Below are positions 1 to 14,200 of a stretch of DNA of 64,000 nt, in pieces. Within the stretch, counting starts at the first letter, position 1. Each line of letters starts with the position of its first letter. The translations under genes were made by a program, and so were the position numbers. The stretch comes from Ficedula albicollis (Eukaryota; Chordata; Aves; Passeriformes; Muscicapidae), in NCBI RefSeq assembly GCF_000247815.1, contig NC_021686.1, positions 13,314,042 to 13,378,041 of the forward strand, in the 5' to 3' direction. Below the pieces are notes generated by a model, which worked only from the letters and a program-made list of their open reading frames with translations, ran no database searches and had not been told where the DNA came from.

Positions 1-1300
<1,300 letters not shown>

Positions 1301-4300
1301 CCGGAGCAGATCCCGCTGTTCCTGTCACTGTTCTGCAGTGGCAGCTGGGAGTGGTTGGTAAATGTTCAGTGTTTTGTTCCGTTGAACGCAGTCAGTTCTG
1401 ACCCCGCTCCCTGCTCGCTCTGAAGCGCTGCTGGAATCTCTCAGAGCAGTGGGGATGTTCCTGTGCCCAAACCCGAGCCATGGCCATGGACGTGATTCTG
1501 CTGAGGGCAGTGAGCTTTGAAATGTCACTCTACAAACACCAGGTCACGTTAGACTCTGAATACCACAGTAAAAGCTTTAGTGCCACAGAATTTATAGTGC
1601 AAATTTATAAATGGCCTTTAAAGCCCTGGCTGTGTTACGTGTCTGTAAAGTCAATGGTATCGTGCAAATAAAGAGTTTATTTTCTCCTCATTCTGCTTTT
1701 TTTGCTGGCATGTTTCCTGTAATGCCAGTGACTTGCTGCCTGATTTACACCATATATAGAAATGTAGAAAAAGCCTAATTATAATTGGCTCTTCTAACGT
1801 TTTGTGACTTGAACTTCTGAAAATACTGGCTGCATCTTGATCCAAAGGTCTGTGTTTTTCAGAAGTTTCTGTGAGTGTAAATCTCTATTTAACCTCAATG
1901 CAGATGTGGCTGTTGGGCAAACAGCTGTCGAAAGCTTTAGCCAGCCTTGATCTTAGTCCATAGAGAGGAATTTTCAATATAAAGAAATAAGTTAATTTAT
2001 TTCTGCTTAATATCCTCAAAAAGAAGTTGCTGCTTGGCTCTGACTGCTTTTTAATGTCACTGTTATCTGATGCTAGTTGTAAATGGATTAAATTCTCTTC
2101 TGATGCTTGAAAGGCTCAAGTATTAGAGCAGGGCTTTGAGAGAAGCTCCATAATTTTCTGCTCTGCCCCTCACTGATGGGAAGCTCTTGTTTTTGTGATT
2201 CAGGGCAGCAGTGTGCATGGGGAAGATGCGGCTGTCACAGGATCTGTGGAGCATCCCTCACTGTGGGATGCTTTTTTGTGCTGTCTTACCTCTCTTTCCA
2301 ATCCCTGTAAGGAGATTCCCTGTAGACCTAGAGATAGAAATAAAAGTAATAGCAGTGTGGTTAAAAAGCAGCAAAAATCAGGCTAGCCTGGTATTTTGTT
2401 AAGAATTCATCTTGGCTGTTGCAAAGCAGAGATTTGGGCATGGAGGGGGAGATGCTTTGTGGGAGGAAGTCACGGCATCAGTTCCCTGCAGTGTGTGCTG
2501 GTGCTTGGTGTGCATGCTAGGATTGCATCAGTGCTGCCTTTGTTAAATCACCATTTCTAGTAAATTCCCAGCGACCAATCGTGGCGTTTGGCTGAACCAA
2601 AGCAGGTTTGGCTCTCTCTGGATTTCAGCAAGACCATGCAACTATCTCTGCACTCAGTCCTGCCCTTGTCTCTGAGGGTTTGGCTGCAGGGTCCCGAGGT
2701 CTGGCTGCATTTTCTCTCTCACAGGGCAGCTGAGGTGGGACTGATCTCTGGACAGGCTGGGTTTGTGTCTGAACGAGGAGCCCCGGCACAGGGATGCTGC
2801 TCTTCCTTGGCATGGACCTCTGCCCTGTCTCAGTGTCCCAGAGGATGAAGAGATTTGGCACCACAGCCAGGCAGGGATTGTGTCAGGCAGTTTGGATTCT
2901 TGGAATTTGCATTCTTTGTATCAGGCAATTTCGAATCTTGCTGAGTTTTGCAGCCTCCTGTGAGCTTGGTGCTGTGCAGGTTCTGCTGATGCTTCTCTTC
3001 GTGGTTTTGGAGCAATGGGGAGCATGGCAGGGGGAGATGCAGGATGTCAGGCTGAGTGGCAGCAGGGCTCTAGCCCTCTCCAAAAAGGATGCAGCTTCCA
3101 CTGTTGGCTTTTCAAAGGAGCATTTTAGCATTTCAAGAGTTCTCAAGAGCATTTTGTTGCATCCAGTGCTCTGAGTGCTGTACAGATGCCCCCAAAAAGC
3201 AGCCCCTGTCCAGAGGTTTCCATCAGAGGGCTGGGGGTGTGAGTGCCTGATGGACATTACAAACCCTGCAGTTCTCCCAGCCCAGCACCAAGGTCACTGG
3301 AGGCTGGTGTGCTGTTGTCAGGAGTGGGTTAAAGCACAAGCATCCCTCCAGCGAGCAACCTTGCCTGGCACACAAACCTCCTTCTCATGCTGCCGAGCCA
3401 CAGAGAGGCTTCTGTTCTCCAGCACTGACATCAGCCACTGGCCAGGACATGAGTCACGCTGGGAGCCGGCCTCGGGGGAGCTGCTCCCCCTCCACACCCT
3501 CCCCTGGAGGTGAAGCCCCTCTGGGTGGGTCTGAGCCCCCCTGCTCCCCCCTCACCTGTGCAGCACCTGCCGTGTGCCAGGTGTGACGTTTGCAGCCCCA
3601 GGAGCAGCCCGTGACCCAGTGGGGGTGTGCGAACTCTGGCATCCATGCCTTGGCACTTGTGCTGTGGATTTTGGGTACGAAAAAGGGGGATTAAGGCCTG
3701 ATTATTCCTCCCACCCCCCCAAAAAAAACCAAACCTTTTGTCGAATAGGGAGGAAGAGTTTAAGATGAAAGGCTCTGGAGAAAGATTGAAATGGTTGAAG
3801 GAGGAAAGTCTACAGAAAAGTAGCTGAAACAGATGGGACCCCATTGCTGATGCTCAGTCTCCTTTTCATGTCTTCCCAGTGCAATCCTTTATGCATTTAA
3901 CATTACACAACTCCATATCAGGACTTGCTCCAAGAAACCTTTCCCCATCCTCTCCTTGGAGGTTTGAGGGAAATGCAGTCATTGCTTTAAAACAAATGAC
4001 TGCTTCTTCTTCTGCCTTGGTGTCCCGGCACTGCTACCATGGGAAGTGGATGGGGGGAGATGGTTTGCAGGTCACTTCTGCTCTCTGCAGCCTCACTCAG
4101 AGCACAGAGAAACCCAAAGGGTGAGTGAACAAATACTGAACCAAATTGCCTTGGAAGAAAATGGATCCATTTGAAAAAATCCACTCAAGAAGCCTGCAGC
4201 AGATCTAACCCCCAGCCAGACTGACATCCTCAGTGGGTTTGGGCAGGGCTGAGGAGGGAAGGGCTCTCCTGGAGAGCTGCCTGTGCTGGGTCCCAGCCTC

Positions 4301-7300
4301 GCTCCCTGTCAGTGCAAATGGACTTTGCTGCAGTAAAGACAAGGCACATCAAAGGGCTGTTTAGCAAACTGAACTCAGGAGGAGGGTGCAAGGGGAGATC
4401 ACAGCATGGTTTGCCTAACTGTGATTTTTTTTTTTTGTGCGAGGGGAGCAGGGCTGGGACAGGGACCCGCACGTGGCATCGCTGCCATGCCAGGATGTGC
4501 TGACATTTCCACAGGAATAGCATCATATGACCAGGAGCTGGAGAAGCCTTTCAGTGCCTTTCAGGAGCTGTTTGGAAGTGCTGATTCAGGCTCTGTACAA
4601 ACCCCTCTGAAAGAGTACTGCCGCCTCCTGGGGCTCTGTGGGAATCCAGGGAAGCTGCTGCACCATTTCCCAGCCTGGATAAGGAGACACCGCACAAAGT
4701 CGCCACCAGAAGGCAAAGGAGAGGGCTCCAAATGCAAAAGCTTGTCTTTTAGAGTTAGATTCGGTGCTTTTTTATTTTTTCTATCTCTCTGAGCTGTGGC
4801 AAGAGGCCAGCGACTGCTGTTATGCTTTCCAGGAAATCCATGAACATTGCAGTGACAAAGTGATGGGGCGGTGATGGATCTTACAGATAGCTGCTGTAGG
4901 AGGAAAAGCATCTAGCAAAGAGAGATGCTCTGATGTCTTCAACTCCCCTAAAGCAGAAAAGCATTTAGGCAGCCAAAATTTGCAGGTGAGAAGCTGTGGG
5001 TCTCAACTTAGGGGAGGAGGAGCAGCTGGCCTGGCAAGGCATTGGGAAGGGGGTAGCACCACTGCGAGCTAAAGCTGGATGCTCACAGCTAGTTTAGGAT
5101 CCAGCTGTCATTTTAACAGCTGGTTCTGTCAAGCTGCCTCCAGCATAGGTCTGATCCAAGCTTCTATAATTAGCCCAGGAGCAGGAGCTCTCGTGTGAGC
5201 AGTCGGTGCAGGAGAAGCAGAGCAGCGTGGGTGTGAGCCTTGCTGAAAGGGGTAAGGACTGCCCCATGAAATTTTAAATAGTTGGGGGTTGGTCTTTTAT
5301 TTTTTTGTTCTCCATCTAAGGATTTTTTGCGAAATATTTCATTAGGGGTTTTTTTCCCCCTCTTAAAAAAAAGCACACCTAAGAAGTGTTGTTTCATTTT
5401 GTGTCATCCTTTAACAGAAATGTTCACATTTATCAACTCAAATCAAAAGCATTGAATTTGTGGTCAGTTTGAGGTTGGTTGAATTTGCTGAACTAGTGCA
5501 GTTTCTCATGGGTGAGGTGGTCTGAGCCCCTGCAGCCTGTGGCAGCAGAATGTGCTGCCTGTGTTTTGGGGTGTGCTCTGGATGCTCCCTGGGGATGCCC
5601 CGAGTTGTTCCCAGGAGAGTCTGTCCAGCTGATGAGGATAGACTGTAAGATCAATAAATGTGTGAAATACTCCAGCTATAGTTATCATGACTCACTCCTG
5701 TCCTTGAGCTTTCCCTGTTTGAGGTCAGCCAACTTGAATTAGTGTATTTTGATATTGCTCAGGCTGCCTGCTCCTGTAACCTTGAGTTTTTCAGTCAATA
5801 AATGGACCTATACAAGTTGGAGACAGCTGAGGAGAAGTTCAGGGCTTTGTTCTCCATGTCTTGGGTGATAAACATTTAAGGAAACAATAGGAGAACCATC
5901 CCAGAAATTTGTATTTTTTGTGCTTTATGAGGGTAGTTCTTGGTGCTCCAGGCCTGGTGTTTCTCAGTGATTTTATACTGTGCACATTCACATTCCCTGA
6001 GTGATGACACAGGACCAAAAAGCTGGGGCATCTTTCTTCCACTAATGAGAAGGGAGTGACTAGGAAGCAATAGGATAACAAAGAACATGGAAAGGGCTGT
6101 TTTCATGGCAACTCATGGTAGCTTAATTAAATTCCACTAAAGAAAGATCCGTTTTACTTTGGAGACCTGCGCGGGGTCGGGTGGTTTCTGTCTCTCACCA
6201 GATAAAGAACGTTCTCCAGGGTGAGGTCATGTCTTTTTCTGGAGTTTGCCAGAGATGTAGCTGAGTTAGATCAGCCTCAACACTGAACCAGAGCATTTGC
6301 TGATGCTTCTTTCTTGCCAGCACCGGCCCACATCCACCTGCATTTTCCTCTTATAGTGAGCTCATCTGAATTTTCACCTTGAAATCTCTGGTGCAGCAGG
6401 GAAAGCTGCAGTAGTGGAGTTGTCCACACCCCTTTTCTGGGGTGCTTATACTGAAATGGGGCAGGGAGGTGCCTCCCCAGCTGGCTAAATGGGATTGGTT
6501 TTACAAATGTTGCTGCTGTTGAGGTGCAGACACAGCAGCCACCTCCAGTTTCATAACCAGGGCAGCCCCTGAGGGACAGGTATGTGGCACGGCAGTAACA
6601 AACAGCATATCCCCAAAATACCTAAAAGACAGCAAGGCTGCTCAGCAGGGAGTGAATTTCAACCTTTCATGCATTGCAGAGGGTGGAAGAGAATTTTAGC
6701 CTAGCCAAGTTAGTGGGAATTTTGGTTCAGTGATTTATTGGGACAGAATTTAGCCTTGGTTTATATAATTCCAGGAGTTCATTAAGTGGGATTATGCTGC
6801 TCCAGGGAATGGGAGGTGATAGTTCTAGAAAAATCAAGGTGTGCAAATGTCCTTGTGCAGGCTGGAGGTTGCAGCTGCCAAATGCTCCTCCCTTGAGAGC
6901 ACAGCTGCCAGAGCATCCTGTACCAGCTGATTTCTGGGACAGCTGGAACACCAGCAGCCAGGGCAGAAATGAGCCCTAAATTTAAAAATTCTCCTTTCCT
7001 GTATGAAGTTTTCACTGTAAATGCATTGAACACTCAAAAAAAAGACATTCAGGAGCCAACAGCAGCACCACAGCAGATCTGCTCAAAGCCATTTGGATTC
7101 TGCTTCAAAGCAGAAAAAGCGAGTGCTGCGTGCATGTGAGAAGGGCTTTCCATGATTTGTGATTGTATGGAAATGCTGCCTGTGTGGGGGAATGCTTTAT
7201 TCCAGGATGCCCCAGAATAGAGAGCCAAAAACTCATCTAAAGTCTGTGGTGAACTTCTCTGCTGACTTCTCTACAGCTCTGTTGGGAGTTTAAATTCATC

Positions 7301-7670
7301 CCATCCTTTCTTGGATTGATCTGTGTGAGCAGCTGCCTGGGCTGGGGTTTTATTTATTGGTGTGGGGAAGAGATCCATCAACAGCTCTTCGGGCTTGGAG
7401 ATTATTTTATCCTGATCCCGTGGGTGTTTGAAGGTGCCTGTGTAACATCCAGCCCTTCAGGTGGCTCAGGGGGTTTGGAGGTGTTTTGAGCTGAAGCCTC
7501 AGCAGCTGTAGGTTGGTGAATCCCTCTGTGGTGCATGGGGGGGATGCCAAGGCTCCTCGTCCCCTGTGCCCCACCTCTGAGCCATTGCAGTTGCGTGTGG
7601 GGCTGCAGGTGGGCTCTGCCTTGCCTTGCAGAGGCAGGACCAGCTCTGTGTGAGCATCCCTGGGCAGGGC
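1301..7670. other. Non-coding sequence upstream of the first visible ADAP1 exon
   Basis: Unique sequence with no exon I can recognise. I looked on the plus strand for the ADAP1 ArfGAP zinc finger (CxxC-x16-CxxC type) and the region linking it to PH1 and found neither. The short open frames on both strands show no protein-like composition or family match. It is probably ADAP1 intron, because the first visible exon begins with a split codon. Confidence 0.6.
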
Positions 7671-10600
7671 TGGTGGTGCTGTGGGATGGTGATGGAGTGG
7701 GATGGTGGTGCTGTGGGATGGTGATGGAGTGGGATGGTGGTGCTGTGGGATGGTGATGGAGTGGGATGGTGGTGCTGTGGGATGGTGATGGAGTGGGATG
7801 GTGGTGCTGTGGGATGGTGATGGAGTGGGATGGTGGTGCTGTGGGATGGTGATGGAGTGGGATGGTGGTGCTGTGGGATGGTGATGGAGTGGGATGGTGG
7901 TGCTGTGGGATGGTGATGGAGTGGGATGGTGGTGCTGTGGGATGGTGATGGAGTGGGATGGTGGTGCTGTGGGATGGTGATGGAGTGGGATGGTGGTGCT
8001 GTGGGATGGTGATGGAGTGGGATGGTGGTGCTGTGGGATGGTGATGGAGTGGGATGGTGGTGCTGTGGGATGGTGATGGAGTGGGATGGTGGTGCTGTGG
8101 GATGGTGATGGAGTGGGATGGTGGTGCTGTGGGATGGTGATGGAGTGGGATGGTGGTGCTGTGGGATGGTGATGGAGTGGGATGGTGGTGCTGTGGGATG
8201 GTGATGGAGTGGGATGGTGGTGCTGTGGGATGGTGATGGAGTGGGATGGTGGTGCTGTGGGATGGTGATGGAGTGGGATGGTGGTGCTGTGGGATGGTGA
8301 TGGAGTGGGATGGTGGTGCTGTGGGATGGTGATGGAGTGGGATGGTGGTGCTGTGGGATGGTGATGGAGTGGGATGGTGGTGCTGTGGGATGGTGATGGA
8401 GTGGGATGGTGGTGCTGTGGGATGGTGATGGAGTGGGATGGTGGTGCTGTGGGATGGTGATGGAGTGGGATGGTGGTGCTGTGGGATGGTGATGGAGTGG
8501 GATGGTGGTGCTGTGGGATGGTGATGGAGTGGGATGGTGGTGCTGTGGGATGGTGATGGAGTGGGATGGTGGTGCTGTGGGATGGTGATGGAGTGGGATG
8601 GTGGTGCTGTGGGATGGTGATGGAGTGGGATGGTGGTGCTGTGGGATGGTGATGGAGTGGGATGGTGGTGCTGTGGGATGGTGATGGAGTGGGATGGTGG
8701 TGCTGTGGGATGGTGATGGAGTGGGATGGTGGTGCTGTGGGATGGTGATGGAGTGGGATGGTGGTGCTGTGGGATGGTGATGGAGTGGGATGGTGGTGCT
8801 GTGGGATGGTGATGGAGTGGGATGGTGGTGCTGTGGGATGGTGATGGAGTGGGATGGTGGTGCTGTGGGATGGTGATGGAGTGGGATGGTGGTGCTGTGG
8901 GATGGTGATGGAGTGGGATGGTGGTGCTGTGGGATGGTGATGGAGTGGGATGGTGGTGCTGTGGGATGGTGATGGAGTGGGATGGTGGTGCTGTGGGATG
9001 GTGATGGAGTGGGATGGTGGTGCTGTGGGATGGTGATGGAGTGGGATGGTGGTGCTGTGGGATGGTGATGGAGTGGGATGGTGGTGCTGTGGGATGGTGA
9101 TGGAGTGGGATGGTGGTGCTGTGGGATGGTGATGGAGTGGGATGGTGGTGCTGTGGGATGGTGATGGAGTGGGATGGTGGTGCTGTGGGATGGTGATGGA
9201 GTGGGATGGTGGTGCTGTGGGATGGTGATGGAGTGGGATGGTGGTGCTGTGGGATGGTGATGGAGTGGGATGGTGGTGCTGTGGGATGGTGATGGAGTGG
9301 GATGGTGGTGCTGTGGGATGGTGATGGAGTGGGATGGTGGTGCTGTGGGATGGTGATGGAGTGGGATGGTGGTGCTGTGGGATGGTGATGGAGTGGGATG
9401 GTGGTGCTGTGGGATGGTGATGGAGTGGGATGGTGGTGCTGTGGGATGGTGATGGAGTGGGATGGTGGTGCTGTGGGATGGTGATGGAGTGGGATGGTGG
9501 TGCTGTGGGATGGTGATGGAGTGGGATGGTGGTGCTGTGGGATGGTGATGGAGTGGGATGGTGGTGCTGTGGGATGGTGATGGAGTGGGATGGTGGTGCT
9601 GTGGGATGGTGATGGAGTGGGATGGTGGTGCTGTGGGATGGTGATGGAGTGGGATGGTGGTGCTGTGGGATGGTGATGGAGTGGGATGGTGGTGCTGTGG
9701 GATGGTGATGGAGTGGGATGGTGGTGCTGTGGGATGGTGATGGAGTGGGATGGTGGTGCTGTGGGATGGTGATGGAGTGGGATGGTGGTGCTGTGGGATG
9801 GTGATGGAGTGGGATGGTGGTGCTGTGGGATGGTGATGGAGTGGGATGGTGGTGCTGTGGGATGGTGATGGAGTGGGATGGTGGTGCTGTGGGATGGTGA
9901 TGGAGTGGGATGGTGGTGCTGTGGGATGGTGATGGAGTGGGATGGTGGTGCTGTGGGATGGTGATGGAGTGGGATGGTGGTGCTGTGGGATGGTGATGGA
10001 GTGGGATGGTGGTGCTGTGGGATGGTGATGGAGTGGGATGGTGGTGCTGTGGGATGGTGATGGAGTGGGATGGTGGTGCTGTGGGATGGTGATGGAGTGG
10101 GATGGTGGTGCTGTGGGATGGTGATGGAGTGGGATGGTGGTGCTGTGGGATGGTGATGGAGTGGGATGGTGGTGCTGTGGGATGGTGATGGAGTGGGATG
10201 GTGGTGCTGTGGGATGGTGATGGAGTGGGATGGTGGTGCTGTGGGATGGTGATGGAGTGGGATGGTGGTGCTGTGGGATGGTGATGGAGTGGGATGGTGG
10301 TGCTGTGGGATGGTGATGGAGTGGGATGGTGGTGCTGTGGGATGGTGATGGAGTGGGATGGTGGTGCTGTGGGATGGTGATGGAGTGGGATGGTGGTGCT
10401 GTGGGATGGTGATGGAGTGGGATGGTGGTGCTGTGGGATGGTGATGGAGTGGGATGGTGGTGCTGTGGGATGGTGATGGAGTGGGATGGTGGTGCTGTGG
10501 GATGGTGATGGAGTGGGATGGTGGTGCTGTGGGATGGTGATGGAGTGGGATGGTGGTGCTGTGGGATGGTGATGGAGTGGGATGGTGGTGCTGTGGGATG

Positions 10601-11228
10601 GTGATGGAGTGGGATGGTGGTGCTGTGGGATGGTGATGGAGTGGGATGGTGGTGCTGTGGGATGGTGATGGAGTGGGATGGTGGTGCTGTGGGATGGTGA
10701 TGGAGTGGGATGGTGGTGCTGTGGGATGGTGATGGAGTGGGATGGTGGTGCTGTGGGATGGTGATGGAGTGGGATGGTGGTGCTGTGGGATGGTGATGGA
10801 GTGGGATGGTGGTGCTGTGGGATGGTGATGGAGTGGGATGGTGGTGCTGTGGGATGGTGATGGAGTGGGATGGTGGTGCTGTGGGATGGTGATGGAGTGG
10901 GATGGTGGTGCTGTGGGATGGTGATGGAGTGGGATGGTGGTGCTGTGGGATGGTGATGGAGTGGGATGGTGGTGCTGTGGGATGGTGATGGAGTGGGATG
11001 GTGGTGCTGTGGGATGGTGATGGAGTGGGATGGTGGTGCTGTGGGATGGTGATGGAGTGGGATGGTGGTGCTGTGGGATGGTGATGGAGTGGGATGGTGG
11101 TGCTGTGGGATGGTGATGGAGTGGGATGGTGGTGCTGTGGGATGGTGATGGAGTGGGATGGTGGTGCTGTGGGATGGTGATGGAGTGGGATGGTGGTGCT
11201 GTGGGATGGTGGTGCTGTGGGATGGTGG
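7671..11228. repeat. Perfect 32-bp minisatellite, about 111 units
   Basis: The 32-bp unit is itself a dimer of two related 16-mers, gggatggtgatggagt and gggatggtggtgctgt. Units appear identical along about 3.56 kb; the array ends at 11190-11228 with extra copies of the second half-unit only. Because 32 is not a multiple of 3 and the unit has no stop in some reverse frames, reverse-strand open frames of nearly 1,300 codons (His, Pro, Ser, Thr only) run through it. These are by-products of the repeat, not genes. It lies upstream of ADAP1 PH1 exon 1, probably in an intron. Confidence 0.97.
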
Positions 11229-14200
11229 CAGTGGCCCCTCCAGGTGCAGGGAGGGAAGGCTGCAGGACATCTTCCTGTGCAATAACTCACAGCGGCTGCA
11301 GCGAGGATTTTTTGGGGTGTTTGTGTCTTGCCCAAGGAGGATCCTTGCCCTGTGGCCTAGGAGTGGTCTGGCTCTCAGAATTCAGCTCCTCAAGTGAGCT
11401 GCTGCAGGATGTTCCTGTGGGTTAGGCCCACGTGCCTGCCCTCAGACGTTTTCTGGCTTTCCAGCTCAGTCAGGCTCTGAGTGCACTCAGTGCTGGTAAA
11501 TGCGATGAGCATCTCACTGGGAACCTCCCAGCCTTCATCTGCCTTTTGTTATGGAAGACTGGCTTCAAAAGATCAAAACCTGAAGGTTATTTACCTGTAA
11601 CAGGATTTTTTTTTTCTCCAAGCAGCCAGAGGCTCCCAGGTGAGTGTTGCAGGGATGCCATTTGAAGAGGAAGCATTTGATTTCCAAGTAAAATTAGATT
11701 CCACGTTCAATTCTCAGCAATGTAAGTGCAAGGCTTCCAGTAAAGACATTTTCTGTAGCAAGGGGTTGTAACATCTCCCAGCAGATACAATCAAATTGTG
11801 CTTGCTGCAGCCAGCTGTGGCCTTATCTTTAATATGTAAACACTTGCTCAATAATTAAGTTACCACGGAAGTTGTACTGTATCGATGGTCAATTATAGGA
11901 TAAACTGATAAAGGGAGGATGTGGCTGTCTGCATTATCCAACCTGACATGCCTGCAGCAGTCAGGTGAAGACTTGGGAATTGTATAATTTGGTGTTCTCT
12001 CCTGGTACTTGTTCCCAGCAGCGTTTCAGAGGAGGTGAGTGCTCACAGGGAGATCAATATCACTCTACCAAAAGAAGTTTCTTCTCTGATGAGTGTCCTT
12101 TGCACCACCTTACCCTGCAGTTGCTTGCCCCCTGCTGCCGTGGTTTCCCATTTTTTATCCCACTGTGGCTTCCCAAGCTCTGCAGGGGCACCTGTGTCTT
12201 GGCACAAGGGGCAGGGTGATCCCATCTGGGAACCCTCCCGGGTAGGAATGAATGACTGTGCTAATGTCTTTGTCACCTGAGAGCTGCTCCGCAGGGAATC
12301 ATAACATGTGATTAAAGAAACCAGTTAAAAACAGCTTAGGAAGCTGGATTAGGTACATGATCTCTTATTATGGCTCCTTTTAGCTGACAACCCGGTGAAA
12401 GAAGGGGAGTCTGGATTACATGGAGAAACATCAGACTTGACAGGAGTGTTTTCTGCCTGTTCGGCTTAGTGGTGTCATGTACAATTTTAATCAGATTTAA
12501 ATAGTGGCAAACATCACAGGCTTAATGGATTTCAGCTTTATTATTGGGGCTTTGCTTAGAAGCAATTTGGATTTTCGGCTGTGAGCCACCAGTGCAAGTG
12601 TATTCACGATTAGGTGGGACTGGAACCACAGGGATGGACTTTGCATTTAAATTCCACATGCCTGTGGGGTGGGACAGACCTCATCTTCTTTCTGTCAGCC
12701 TCAGGATCTCGATGTGCAGTTAAGCTCAGCCCCTTTATCCTTCCACAGAGACGGTGCACTTGGCTCCATTTTCCACTGATCCAAGCAGCTGGGGAGTACC
12801 TTTGCCATTACCAAATCAAGATGGCGATATCTTTTCACAGTCATCTGGAGAGTTGGTTTTTCATGCTTGGCTTCAGCCCTGAAGTTGTTCCTCACATGAT
12901 CTAAAATGATCTCTGTCCTCTGCTTCAGGTGTCATGGGTTGTTCTTGACCTTCCCATGGTGAGGCTTTGTCTGGGCTCTGCTGTGCCAGTTTGGAGTGGT
13001 TTGTCTCGAGGAAAAACAGTCCCTGAGTTCACTGACACCTGCATTTCTACAGAGACTGGTCCTACCTCCAAACCGAGTCTTTTGGGGGTGGTTTTCTTGG
13101 TGATTTGTTTGTTTGTTTGTGTTTTTAACACGGGGAGAAGATGCTGTGGAAGAAATCAGTATGAAAGGTGGTTTTGTAAAAGAGAGTTGACTTTGCTCAG
13201 AGGGCTGGATCTGACTATCAGAGGCAAGTTACCATTGCAGGGCCCTGTTGGTCACTGAGGTCTGGTCAAATGCTCGGTGCTCCGGGCCGTGCATGAGCAG
13301 AAAAAGCAGGAAAAAGGGAACATCAGCCACTGCAAGTTCCCCTTTTAGCAGTAAAGGGAAGCGTGTGTTCTGCTCCCTTGTGTTTTCTGTGCCACCTCAC
13401 ACCACCGACCTGAGGTTTCACCTACTTCCAGCGCTGAGCTGGGCATTAGTGAAGATGTTTTGCCTTAGAAGGCCAGGGAGATGTCTGCACAATGTTATCT
13501 GAATCATCCACTGAATCCTGGCTTTCTGTCTGCTGTAGCCACTCAGGCGCTAATTGCCTTTGATTAAGTCAATCGTTTGCAGAGTGAGTGGGTTAATTGG
13601 GTATTGTGGAAGCAATCAATCTCATCAGCTGCTTGCATCCATAGCTCAGGCGACAATGCAGAGGGACAATAATTGTTTTATGAGCTCCTGGAAGGCAGCA
13701 GAGGCAGACTGGATGTCAACAGGAAACCCTTCTCTGCAAAGTGGCCTTTTGGAAAGAAAATTTGGATGCTAAGTGCTCGTTAAGAGAGGACAGGTTGATT
13801 CGGAGCTGGGAGACTTTGCGCCTCTAAAACGTGCGGTGTGGGTGTCAGGGTGCTGCACTGGGGAGTTCTTGGGCTCTTTGGCCTGGCTGGATGAGATGTG
13901 AAGAGCATGTGGTGTCCTAAATGGGGAGGAAAAGTTGTCTTCAGGGAGGTGAAGGGAGATCATTCCCTCCTCAGCCTGTGAGTGTGAGCTGAGGCACCCA
14001 GGCTCCCACCCAGCCCTGGGTGCACCAAGCACTGGGCTCCCAGGTGTCCTGGGGATCCCTGCACACGTCGTTTGCTGCATGCTGAGGCTGTGATTTCCAA
14101 AGAGCTGAGCTGTGCAGGCGCTGTAGCAGCTCCTGTGGCTCCTCAGCTGGTCAGTGCAGGAGGATCCCAGGGGAAGGATCCCATCCCATCATCAAACCTG

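Noticed and set aside
7407..11335. Reverse-strand open frames of 1,291 and 1,278 codons made of His, Pro, Ser, Thr, Ile, Leu, Gln and Ala
   Set aside because: They are translations of the 32-bp minisatellite. A 96-base super-period without stops produces them automatically; there is no promoter, splice or family support.
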